Assembly (NCBI GenBank): GCA_023398955.1
Contig: JAEWRL010000110.1
Span: 12,812-76,811, forward strand
DNA: 64,000 nucleotides
Direction: 5' to 3'
Source of the DNA: Pseudomonadota bacterium
GTDB lineage: Bacteria; Myxococcota_A; Polyangia; Polyangiales; Polyangiaceae
Under the pieces are notes generated by a model that worked only from the letters and a program-made list of their open reading frames with translations, did not search any database and had not been told where the DNA came from. This document shows, piece after piece, positions 8,788 to 16,500 of the stretch (the first letter of the stretch is position 1; every line of letters starts with the position of its first letter). The translations under genes and the position numbers were made by a program.

Positions 8788-10032
8788 TCACTGTGGCATG
8801 GTACCCACGACGTCGAATTCCACGAGCTCGCGCTTTGAGTTGCGCTTCCGCAAGGCTTTGACGGCTACTTGGGCGAACCCGGCTTCCCGCAGGAGCTCCG
8901 CGTATGCTTGCTCGGTCGGAACCAGCTGTCCGTAGAAAGACGAGTTGCCAACGATGTAGTGGACCCTGCCGCCCGGAGCGATGCGAGCCGCGACCGCCGC
9001 GATATGCTGACGAACATCCCCGAAATACTTGTGCACGTAGCGCGCGAGCAGGTCCGCGCTCTGGCCCTGCGATTGGCGAATGGCACGGAGGCTGGCGGAC
9101 ACGACGAGCGGTAGTGCGTGCCCGTCGGACGCTGGAACCCAAGTCGCGATGCGACTCGTTGCTATCCCCCAAGTCCCCCCTACCGCTCGCCAGTCGAGCT
9201 CTCCGGCATCCCGAGCGTTCTCCAGATATCCCAACCAGTACATATATGGACGCAGCTCACGAATGTAGCTCATTCGGTTCACGTAAGGTGGAGACGTCAC
9301 GACTAGGTCGAAGGAGGCTGGCTCCACTGGCTTCAGATCCCGTGCGTCCGCGATGAGGATCCGCGTAGCACCGAGTGGGTTCGGACTCACCGCTTCGATC
9401 ACTGCCGCAGCCGAAGTGCGAAAATGGGCGCTCACCTGGCGTAGGGAGGCGCTCCGCTTTGGGGGTGGCCCTGCGGTTGCCGTCTTGAACGACATCGATT
9501 GATGATTGAATGCCGCCGCGGAAACGCCGATCACCGTGCGGCAGAACGCTACGTCGAGTAGGCGACGCGCTCCCGAGCGGGCCGTCGTGTACTCCTCGAT
9601 GGCAGCGCGCACTGCACAGAGCGCGTGAAGTACGGGGGGGGGCCACCAGCGTTCTATATTGTGAATGGGCGGTGGCGCGACCGGGAGGATACCGTTTGCA
9701 GCGTGGTGACTGACGAGGTCGACGACGACGCGAGTGTCGCGCACCACGGCGGCGGAGTACCGCGCGGTCTTGGCCCGGGCCAGCCACACCAGGAAAGGAT
9801 TGATGTCCGTGGCCTGCGCGGGAAGACCCGACTCGCTGGCACAGAGCGCCGTCGTGCCGGTCCCAGAGTACGGGTCAAGCACGCCAATCCTCGGCGCCTC
9901 GCTGCGTAGGATTTCGCTCACGACGTTCACGGAGTATGCGGGCGTCAGACGCAGCCATCCGTGGCGCCCTTGCTGCGCGTTCTGGCGAAAGGTGAGGTCG
10001 CGCCGCGAGGAAAGGCGGCTACGGTCCAGCAT
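8788..10032 (-). CDS. Orphan site-specific DNA methyltransferase (TSPPY type)
   Basis: A 414-residue SAM-dependent amino-methyltransferase. Motif I is DPYSGTGTT near residue 53 with the following ATDINPF acidic loop, and the catalytic motif IV is VVTSPPYVNRMSY near residue 248, followed by the helical YWLGYLEN block seen in SPPY enzymes. SPPY usually marks N4-cytosine methylation. Motif I precedes IV with about 190 residues between them, which may hold the target-recognition region. No restriction endonuclease gene is adjacent, so it looks like a solitary methylase, perhaps regulatory. An RNA methylase is a less likely alternative. It ends just before the GT51 gene on the same strand. Confidence 0.8.
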   Translation of the reverse strand: MLDRSRLSSRRDLTFRQNAQQGRHGWLRLTPAYSVNVVSEILRSEAPRIGVLDPYSGTGTTALCASESGLPAQATDINPFLVWLARAKTARYSAAVVRDTRVVVDLVSHHAANGILPVAPPPIHNIERWWPPPVLHALCAVRAAIEEYTTARSGARRLLDVAFCRTVIGVSAAAFNHQSMSFKTATAGPPPKRSASLRQVSAHFRTSAAAVIEAVSPNPLGATRILIADARDLKPVEPASFDLVVTSPPYVNRMSYIRELRPYMYWLGYLENARDAGELDWRAVGGTWGIATSRIATWVPASDGHALPLVVSASLRAIRQSQGQSADLLARYVHKYFGDVRQHIAAVAARIAPGGRVHYIVGNSSFYGQLVPTEQAYAELLREAGFAQVAVKALRKRNSKRELVEFDVVGTMPQ

Positions 10033-10041
10033 CGTGCACGG

Positions 10042-10329
10042 ATGATGGCGGGAATTGCCCAGACGCTGTCAAGTCTCAAAGCCGAGAACTTGGCCGCGGC
10101 CTTGGAGTTCTGCCACGCGCGTCTTCCTGCCATGAACAAATCACGCCTCGACCTGGAGATTGCCCGGGCGCTTCGCAACAATGATGATGCTCTTGCCCTC
10201 GAGCTCATGCGAGAGAAGGACGCGCTCCGCGTCAAACCGCGTCCCATCGCGAAGGCAGCAGCGGCTCAGCGAGCGATTACCGCAACCCGCGGCAGGATCG
10301 CGGGGCAAGCGAGGCGTCAACTTGCCTGA
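10042..10329 (+). CDS. Hypothetical small helical protein
   Basis: A frame of about 95 residues starting at ATG 10042 (or 10045), transcribed away from the methyltransferase whose start lies 10 bases upstream on the other strand. The product is Ala/Leu/Arg-rich and predicted by eye to be helical (TLSSLKAENLAAALEF, then SRLDLEIARALRNNDDALAL). The third codon positions are mostly G or C, which supports coding. I recognise no family, and the region on the minus strand is also open. It could equally be an unexpressed frame. Confidence 0.4.
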   Translation: MMAGIAQTLSSLKAENLAAALEFCHARLPAMNKSRLDLEIARALRNNDDALALELMREKDALRVKPRPIAKAAAAQRAITATRGRIAGQARRQLA

Positions 10330-10379
10330 CCGGGCAACCTATCAGCGCGATTCACCTTCAGCCCCAACCGCGGCGCCTT

Positions 10380-11105
10380 TCAGATTACACGGTACCCAAA
10401 GCCGCGGCGCCCCTGAAGGCAATAGGCAAGACCGCCCAGCTTCTTGCGAATATTGAAGACGTGCACCCGCACCAGCGACGTGTCCCCGGTCATGGGACCA
10501 TCAAAGGCCTTCTGGAGGAGCTCGGCCGCTGTCCGCCACTGCCTTTTCCGCTCCAGCAAGGCAGCCACCAACGCGGCCTCGGTCACTGTGAGGTGGACGG
10601 GGACGCCCTGGACACGCAGCTCCGTGCCATGCAGCGCGATTTCTGGGGAAGACTGCGGGAGCTGCGCCGCCGCCGCAGTAGCTGGATACATCCCTGACGC
10701 AGCGCCTAGCAGTGCTGTCGTTCTTGCCAGGACCTGCGGTTCCGAGATGGCCCCAGCAACGACGTCGTCTGCTCCCGCGTCGAGCAACTGAGTGACTACT
10801 TCGGCGTCGGCTCCTTGAGCAACCACGGCGATGGGAGCGCAGCCGACCCGACGACGTATGTGGTGGAGCCAACCGATGGCCGCGCCGCTCGGCTCTCGTA
10901 GCCAGAACACGACGAGGTGCCAGGGACCCTCGCTCACCCGAAGGTACTCCGGCTCATCCCGAAGCTCGACCTCCTGAAGAGAGACGTCGCCAAGCTCCCG
11001 CACAAGCGCGGCGATGCCCGGCGAGCCCTGCCGACACGTCGTAACGACGAGAATGCGCCGCCGAGCAGCGACGCGGCCTGCGTAATCGTTCACTCCAGAC
11101 CCCAT
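10380..11105 (-). CDS. OmpR-type response regulator with a pseudo-receiver domain
   Basis: The C-terminal 100 residues are a winged-helix OmpR/PhoB DNA-binding domain (VHLTVTEAALVAALL, then SLVRVHVFNIRKKLGG, then GRRGFGYRVI). The N-terminal 120 residues follow the receiver fold (RRILVVTT, then LVVFWLREP, then IAVVAQGADAEVVTQLLDAGADDVV), but the acidic pair after strand 1 reads VTTC and the phospho-acceptor Asp position reads Trp in VVFWL. It is therefore unlikely to be phosphorylated in the normal way. ATG 11105 is chosen because AGAGGAG stands about six bases before it; an upstream extension to 11204 lacks such a site. No histidine kinase gene is next to it. Confidence 0.85.
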   Translation of the reverse strand: MGSGVNDYAGRVAARRRILVVTTCRQGSPGIAALVRELGDVSLQEVELRDEPEYLRVSEGPWHLVVFWLREPSGAAIGWLHHIRRRVGCAPIAVVAQGADAEVVTQLLDAGADDVVAGAISEPQVLARTTALLGAASGMYPATAAAAQLPQSSPEIALHGTELRVQGVPVHLTVTEAALVAALLERKRQWRTAAELLQKAFDGPMTGDTSLVRVHVFNIRKKLGGLAYCLQGRRGFGYRVI

Positions 11106-11688
11106 GGATGCTCCTCTAGAGGATATACACGCATCCACGGTGACGCTCCAGCGCTCCTTTGGGCGATGGATACCCAGGCACGCACGACCACCACGGACTC
11201 GCATCCCTTGCGCAAATGTCGGCCCAGCGCCTCTCGAATATCAGACTGAAAACTCGAACCAGCAAATTATAGGCGCTACAGCATTTCAGAGGGGCACGTT
11301 TGCCATCGCGCCCTACACGCGAGCCGCACCAGAAGGAACTCGTGGGGGCGATGGCCCAAGCCGCGGGGGACTGAGGTCAAGGCCTCGCTGGCGACGCGCG
11401 AGCTTAACGTTGCACCTCCACCGTGGGGCACGCAGAGCGAGTCGTTGGCATCTTCGGTTTGCCAGACAGCTCGTTTTCAATTGGCAGGCACACCTCGAGG
11501 TTTTCGTTCTTCGGTCCCTCGCGATGACCTCCGCCAGGCTGCGCGCCAGCTGCATTGCACTACGCCACCCGCGAGGACGCCCTGGCCGTTTGGCCTTGGT
11601 GGAGAAACCCAACCCGCACGCTCCCCAGTGACGGCGAGCAGCCCGGATCCGAGTGGCGCTCGGCGCCCACGAGCGCACACTACGTCCC
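11106..11688. other. 583-base gap without a convincing gene
   Basis: Between the divergent response-regulator and lipoprotein genes. It is AT-richer near 11220-11300, where promoters are likely. Open frames on both strands have no recognisable family and unnatural composition (Arg-, Cys- and Ser-rich). I see no clear RNA gene. Confidence 0.4.
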
Positions 11689-12156
11689 ATGCTGGTTACC
11701 GATGGCTCCCGCCGACGTGCTCTGGCTCAGTGTTCCCGCAGCCACGCCTTGCAGAGACTAGGGCGAGGCCGACGTGCGCTGATTGGCGTCCTCCTTTCTG
11801 GCGCCGCGTTTGCGTGTGGCCCTGGTGCTGGCACTTACTGCCAGACAGGCAACCGCTACGGCACAGAGTGCTACTCGCGAGCAGATGTCGAGAGTCCTCC
11901 TGGGGCGCCGGGGCGACCTGCGGACGGGGAGAGCAGGCCTGACTGGCGCGGCAGCTTGAGTCCATCGCGAACGGTGCCGCCTCCACCCGCCAAGCTGCCT
12001 CCGCCCGTCGTGGTGAGCAGCACCAAACCGCTGTCGGAGGGTCGCACTGGTGCCGGCGGTGGCAGCGCCGGCACCGGCCCTGCCCTCCCTTCCCCGCCGC
12101 CGACGCCATCGCATTCTCCTGCGCCATCGCAGAGACCGCCAGCCCCCAACGACTGA
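11689..12156 (+). CDS. Putative proline-rich lipoprotein
   Basis: A 155-residue product with an N-terminal hydrophobic segment (RRALIGVLLSGAAFACG) ending in a lipobox-like AFAC, which would be lipidated at Cys and anchored in a membrane. After it comes a short Cys-containing part (GAGTYCQTGNRYGTECYS) and a tail dominated by Pro, Ser and Gly (TVPPPPAKLPPPVV, then PSPPPTPSHSP). Such low-complexity tails are common in myxobacterial envelope proteins. The signal region starts late for a lipoprotein, so a downstream start is possible. No family is recognised. A long antisense frame exists but has worse composition. Confidence 0.5.
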   Translation: MLVTDGSRRRALAQCSRSHALQRLGRGRRALIGVLLSGAAFACGPGAGTYCQTGNRYGTECYSRADVESPPGAPGRPADGESRPDWRGSLSPSRTVPPPPAKLPPPVVVSSTKPLSEGRTGAGGGSAGTGPALPSPPPTPSHSPAPSQRPPAPND

Positions 12157-12340
12157 GCGTGGCCCTCACCCCCGCGGCAGCGCCTGTCGGGACGGCGGTG
12201 TTGTTGCTGAGCCATTGGGCGAGGGGGCCTTGGGCATCCGCCAGGCTACGACACTCCCTCGCTGACGGTATACGTCGCGCCGCCTCCCCGTTCCGTCCCT
12301 TCAAGTGGGCACCACATGGCACCTCCAATAGGAGCGGCGG

Positions 12341-12413
12341 TGGAGCCGAGGGGGATCGAACCCCTGACCTCCTGACTGCCAGTCAGGCGCTCTCCCAGCT
12401 GAGCTACGGCCCC
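12341..12413 (-). tRNA. tRNA-Ala (anticodon GGC)
   Basis: The minus strand folds as a 73-base tRNA. The acceptor stem GGGGCCG pairs with CGGCTCC and contains the G3:U70 pair that identifies alanine tRNAs. The D arm is AGCTCAGCTGGGAGAGC; the anticodon stem CCTGA/TCAGG holds the loop CTGGCAG, so the anticodon is GGC; the T arm is GGGGTTCGATCCCC. The discriminator base is A and CCA is not encoded. Confidence 0.97.
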
Positions 12414-12505
12414 TTGGGGAGGCGCAACGTTACACGAAGCGAGAACAAAGGCGAGCTGTTTTCTGTATTTCTGACAAGCCCAGCAGCCACAAGGAGCAGC
12501 AAAGC

Positions 12506-12727
12506 CTACCGTCCCGCCGACCCTTGGCGCGTCAGTGTATGCTGCGCAGCATCATCCCCGGAATCCTCCACTGTTTCGGTGTCGGTGCCTCCTAGTACCA
12601 ACAGCGCCAGGATGCCGCCAAGGAACAGCGCTCCACCCAGCAGGGTCAGCCAGCCGGGAGTAGATGGCTCGTGCAAGTCCAGAGCGTCGTGATCACCGTG
12701 GGCAGAGTCTGCTGAGCGACTTTTCAT
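12506..12727 (-). CDS. Small single-pass membrane protein
   Basis: A 73-residue product with a charged N-terminus (MKSRSADSAHGDHDALDL), one clear transmembrane segment (WLTLLGGALFLGGILALLVLGG) and an acidic tail (TDTETVEDSGDD). The frame is open to 12763, but ATG 12727 gives a hydrophilic N-terminus before the membrane helix. It is divergent from the kinase gene at 12965. No family is recognised; short membrane proteins of this form are common and easily over-predicted. Confidence 0.5.
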   Translation of the reverse strand: MKSRSADSAHGDHDALDLHEPSTPGWLTLLGGALFLGGILALLVLGGTDTETVEDSGDDAAQHTLTRQGSAGR

Positions 12728-12964
12728 CGTTCGAAACAATACTCCGGAGAGTACTCCAAGCAACGCCGATCATGGCGGCCGAAGGACCAAGCGCGCTCGG
12801 CTGTCGGCCACAGGCGCGCCCACGGCCGCCGCGGCACATCCTTCGCGTCGCTGATCTTGACCCCTGTTGATGGCGGGCCGTACCCTCCCCCGTCGTCACT
12901 TGCCCCCGAGTTGCGTCCGCCTCGACAGCTGCCGTCGTCGCGGCACACCTTCCGAAAAGAGCCT

Positions 12965-14392
12965 ATGGCCCACCAGCAACAGAGATACCGAGTCATCGAG
13001 AAGATCGCATCCGGGGGGATGGCGGAGGTATTCCGGGCGGAGAGTGCTGGTCTCGAGGGATTCAAGAAGACTGTCGCGATCAAGCGAGTCCTTCCGCACC
13101 TTTCCGAGAAGAAGCAGTTCATCGGGATGTTCCTGGATGAAGCACGGGTCAGCGCACACCTGTCGCACTCGAACTGCGTGCAAGTATTCGATATTGGCGT
13201 AGGCGATAACACATACTTCATTGTTATGGAGTATGTTGATGGCGCCGACCTCAAGGCAGTCATCGAGCGACATAGGAGGTTCGGCCAGCCCATTCCCGCC
13301 GAACTGGCCACACTAATTAGTGTGCGAATCTGTGAAGGGCTTTCCTATGCGCATGAGCTCCGTGACGGACAGGGGAGACCACTACACATCGTCCACCGCG
13401 ACATGTCGCCTCCCAATGTACTCATCACACGTCATGGGGAGGTCAAAATTGTCGACTTTGGACTCGCAAAAGCGAACAGCCAGCTAGAGCATAGCGAGCC
13501 TGGAATCATCAAAGGGAAGTTCGGCTATTTGTCGCCGGAAGCAGCGAAGGGGCTCCCGATCGATCATCGCACCGATGTCTTCGCCGTGGGCATCATCCTC
13601 TGGGAGATGCTGGCCGGAAAGCGTCTCTTCATGGGAGATACCGACCTAGCGACAGTGCGACAGGTCCAGGCTGCCGTCATTCCACCGCTGCATCAGTTCA
13701 ATCCAAGCGTTACCCCGGATCTCGAGCAGATCTTGGCGAAGGCACTGGCAGCAGATCCTGATGCTCGCTACCAGACCGCACGCGACTTTGGCCGTGACCT
13801 CAATGCGCTCTTGTTTCAGTCTTCGCGCCCGGTCTCGTCCTTCGATATTGCCGACTTAGTAAGTCCAGTACGAGAGGAGCGCGAAGCAAGTCATCGCGCC
13901 AAGACATCGAACCGGCATTCCCTCATCGGGTCGCTCATCGACGAAGCTCTGTTCGAGTTCACCTCGCTCGACTCCGATAGCGACGCCTCCTCCCAGAAGG
14001 GCAGCGCCCCACTGAACCTGAGCACATTCGAAGATGCTCAGGATTGGGGTGTCGATCTGGGGGGCGTGCACCTGTCGGGGAACCAGCAGGAGGCGCCACG
14101 GGACGCCCGTCTGGAGCTGGGCAACCTGGCTGCGCTAGAGGACGACGGCCCGGCAGCGACACGCAAGGCACGGCAGGCAAGCACGTCGCTCGGATACGAT
14201 GCAGCTGCCGTCGCGCAGCGCATCGATTCCGAACGGCCCGGCGCGGCGCCGCCTCACGAAGCCCCAACGCCACAAGCAGGCCACGTCGAGACGGCTGCCC
14301 CTGGCGCGAGCCAGAAGCTCCTCATATCACTGATCGCACTAGTACTACTGCTTGCGGGAACCCTCGTCCTACTGCTTACGCTCGGGCGCTGA
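12965..14392 (+). CDS. Membrane-anchored serine/threonine protein kinase
   Basis: A 475-residue Hanks-type kinase. The N-terminal domain (about residues 8-280) has SGGMAEVFRA, VAIKRV (ATP-binding Lys), the full catalytic loop HRDMSPPNVLI, DFGLAK and GYLSPE. A linker of about 160 residues rich in Ser, Asp and Ala follows, ending in one C-terminal transmembrane helix (LLISLIALVLLLAGTLVLLL) and only a few residues outside. The catalytic domain therefore faces the cytoplasm with no external sensor. The HRDMSPxN form is frequent in myxobacterial kinases. ATG 12965 begins just before the kinase fold; the frame is open to 12857. It is convergent with infC. Confidence 0.93.
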   Translation: MAHQQQRYRVIEKIASGGMAEVFRAESAGLEGFKKTVAIKRVLPHLSEKKQFIGMFLDEARVSAHLSHSNCVQVFDIGVGDNTYFIVMEYVDGADLKAVIERHRRFGQPIPAELATLISVRICEGLSYAHELRDGQGRPLHIVHRDMSPPNVLITRHGEVKIVDFGLAKANSQLEHSEPGIIKGKFGYLSPEAAKGLPIDHRTDVFAVGIILWEMLAGKRLFMGDTDLATVRQVQAAVIPPLHQFNPSVTPDLEQILAKALAADPDARYQTARDFGRDLNALLFQSSRPVSSFDIADLVSPVREEREASHRAKTSNRHSLIGSLIDEALFEFTSLDSDSDASSQKGSAPLNLSTFEDAQDWGVDLGGVHLSGNQQEAPRDARLELGNLAALEDDGPAATRKARQASTSLGYDAAAVAQRIDSERPGAAPPHEAPTPQAGHVETAAPGASQKLLISLIALVLLLAGTLVLLLTLGR

Positions 14393-14535
14393 CGCCGCAC
14401 GTACTTGCCCCAGCTCGAGAGTGCGCACCAACCTCGAGGCATTCACCGGACCGTCAGCAGCCCAAGACGCGGGCAGACACGTTCAGAGAGACCCGGTGAC
14501 CCTAGATTGGCGCCGGGGCTGCGCCGCGCGAATGC

Positions 14536-15279
14536 TCATGTGCCTTCCGCCGCGCCATCCACGGGGCCTCGGACGCTCGAAGGCGCGCTGTCATCTGCTC
14601 CTTCAGAGTGCTCCTGTGTGTCAGCCACCGACTCCGACCCCGCCGATCCTCCGGCGGCCGCACCCTCGTCGGTCTTGCGGGCAACCGAGCGCGCCTTCTC
14701 CTGCGCAATGCGTTGCATGACCAGAGGCTTCGGCGCGAGGATCATTGCCATCGTGCGTCCCTCCATGGTGGGGCGCTGCTCCACGTTGGCGAGATCCTCC
14801 AGCTGGGAAACGACATAGTCGTGCTGCATCTGGGCCCTCTCGGGGTGGGTGATTTCGCGGCCCCGAAAACGGCAGGTCACCTTTACCTTGTTCCCCGATT
14901 CGATGAAGCGGCGTGCAGCGCGAACCTTCACGTTCAGGTCGTGGTCATCCGTCTTGGGTCGGAGCTTGACCTCCTTCACCTCAACCACCGTCTGCTTCTT
15001 CTTGGCCTCGCTCTGCTTCTTCTTCTCCTCGTACTTGAACTTGCCAAAGTCGAGGATCTTGCACACCGGTGGACTCGCCTTCGGGTTCACCTCCACGAGA
15101 TCGAGACCAAGCCCCAGCGCGCGACTCAGTGCCTGCTCCGTAGGTATCACACCAAGGTTCGATCCATCCTCCGCGACGACGCGCACTTCGGGCACGCGAA
15201 TGCGGCGGTTAACCCTGATCTGAGGGCCGCGAGGTTCACTCCGACGAAAACGTCGACCCATTGCCATAGATTCGTCCAA
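14536..15279 (-). CDS. infC: Translation initiation factor IF-3 with a C-terminal extension
   Basis: IF3 binds the 30S subunit and checks initiator tRNA and start codon. The N-domain (RVNRRIRVPEVRVVAEDGSNLGV), the lysine-rich linker (KYEEKKKQSEAKKKQ) and the C-domain (DDHDLNVKVRAARRF, then GREITHPE) are all typical. At 247 residues it exceeds the usual 170-180 because of an acidic Ser/Gly tail after MQRIAQEKARS. Myxococcus xanthus IF3 (DsgA) is known to carry a C-terminal extension needed for development. The start taken is TTG 15279, preceded by AAGGAG at 15283-15288; ATG 15267 is the alternative. Non-AUG starts are normal for infC. rpmI and rplT do not follow it here. Confidence 0.95.
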   Translation of the reverse strand: MDESMAMGRRFRRSEPRGPQIRVNRRIRVPEVRVVAEDGSNLGVIPTEQALSRALGLGLDLVEVNPKASPPVCKILDFGKFKYEEKKKQSEAKKKQTVVEVKEVKLRPKTDDHDLNVKVRAARRFIESGNKVKVTCRFRGREITHPERAQMQHDYVVSQLEDLANVEQRPTMEGRTMAMILAPKPLVMQRIAQEKARSVARKTDEGAAAGGSAGSESVADTQEHSEGADDSAPSSVRGPVDGAAEGT

Positions 15280-15635
15280 TTACTCCTTGCTAAGGGTACC
15301 AAACCGGTACCCGGAAGGCAGCCTGGCCACGAGTGGCTCGGCCGCCCAAACCCAAAGCGCTACCGCCGTTCCCAAGCGGGCAACTCCAGCGGCTCATTCG
15401 AACAAGAGCCATCACCGGAACACCCCCGCCGGCTCCGTGGGGTGCACGATGATCCCCACCCCGCGCGAAATGGCGCTGCCTCGTGGGCTCCGCCACCCCT
15501 CCCTCTCCACGAGCCAGTCCCTCCCAAGTCCAGCGGCTCGCGCGGCCCCGCGCCCACGCACGCCTCATCAAGACGCCATGGGGGTTGGTCTTTCGGAGCC
15601 TGAGCGCCCTCGACGCGCGAACGCGGAGGGCGCAG
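15280..15635. other. Region between infC and tRNA-Val, no gene seen
   Basis: About 350 bases upstream of infC on the minus strand, between it and the tRNA-Val 3' end. It presumably holds the infC leader and promoter, or infC may be read through from the tRNA. Frames on both strands are Arg/Pro-rich and unconvincing. The AAGGAG at 15283-15288 is the only element I can assign. Confidence 0.4.
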
Positions 15636-15707
<72 letters not shown>

Positions 15708-15767
15708 GGAAAACGGTTTTGCCAACTCGGTGCCTGAACTGATGCACTTCGAAACGCAGTGGCCTGG

Positions 15768-15794
15768 ATTACATGTCGCTCGTCGCTCTGTCAA
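15768..15794 (-). promoter_or_regulatory. Candidate sigma-70 promoter of tRNA-Val
   Basis: On the minus strand, TTGACA (15794-15789) is followed after 15 bases by TGTAAT (15773-15768), about 60 bases before the tRNA 5' end. Both boxes are close to consensus; the spacing is shorter than the ideal 17. Confidence 0.4.
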
Positions 15795-16052
15795 GCAGAG
15801 TTACACTTATCGCAACATACGGGCCCAAGAACCGAGTCAACCACGCTGAGTGGACTTCCAGCATGGGGCGCCTCGTGAATCCAATCCCCGGCGACGAAGG
15901 CTACGGCCAGCCGCCTGATGATGGTGGACCCCCGCAACCAGGCTCCGCTTGCACGAGGCCGAGAAAACCGGTATAGGCCGCCCTCCCCACGTCTGTATGT
16001 GGGCGAGAGGGAAGCCGAGGCGAAAGCCCCACAGCGTATCGCGGAGAGCACC
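15795..16052. other. Upstream region of the yajC-secDF operon
   Basis: The remainder of the gap between tRNA-Val and yajC. The frame leading into yajC is open from 15918, but its composition and the ribosome-binding site argue for the later start. No terminator or regulatory element was recognised. Confidence 0.35.
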
Positions 16053-16472
16053 TTGAGTTTGTCAGCCGTCGCATATCAAGAGGTCCCACCCGCACCGGGC
16101 CGACCAGAGGGCCCACCCGGTGCACAAACACAGGCGACGGAGCAGGCGACGCCTTCCCCGGGCGACGGTGCGCCACCTGCCCCCGGAGGAGGTTCGCTGG
16201 GTCTGCTCTTCCCCTTGTTGATCTTCGTTCCATTGATTCTTTTGATGCTCTGGTCTGGCAAGTCACAGCAGAAAAAGCAGCAGAAGGTCCTGGCCGAGCT
16301 CAAGAAGGGTGACCGAGTGCTGCTGCAAAGCGGCATCGCCGGCAAGCTCATCGAGATGGGCGATCGCTTTGCGAAGATCGAAATTGCGCCAAACGCCCGG
16401 ATAGAGGTGCTTAAGAGCGGCATCCTCGGCAAAGACAGCGCTGATACGCAGGCTACGGCGGAAAAGAAATAG
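16053..16472 (+). CDS. yajC: Preprotein translocase subunit YajC
   Basis: YajC is a small inner-membrane partner of SecDF in the Sec export system. This 139-residue protein has a Pro/Gly/Gln-rich N-terminal leader, one transmembrane helix (LGLLFPLLIFVPLILLMLW) and the conserved cytoplasmic part (SQQKKQQKVLAELKKGDRVLLQSGIAGKL). TTG 16053 is chosen because GGAGAG precedes it by about five bases; the frame is open upstream to 15918. It is the first gene of yajC-secD-secF, with secD 28 bases downstream. The N-terminal extension of about 45 residues before the helix is longer than usual. Confidence 0.93.
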   Translation: MSLSAVAYQEVPPAPGRPEGPPGAQTQATEQATPSPGDGAPPAPGGGSLGLLFPLLIFVPLILLMLWSGKSQQKKQQKVLAELKKGDRVLLQSGIAGKLIEMGDRFAKIEIAPNARIEVLKSGILGKDSADTQATAEKK

Positions 16473-16500
16473 CAGCAGTCCGAGCAAGGCAAGAAGTCCC

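Noticed and set aside
11696..12328. 210-residue minus-strand frame opposite the Pro-rich lipoprotein
   Set aside because: Cys/Arg/His-rich shadow composition; the plus strand has a signal-peptide-like start instead. Some doubt remains for both.
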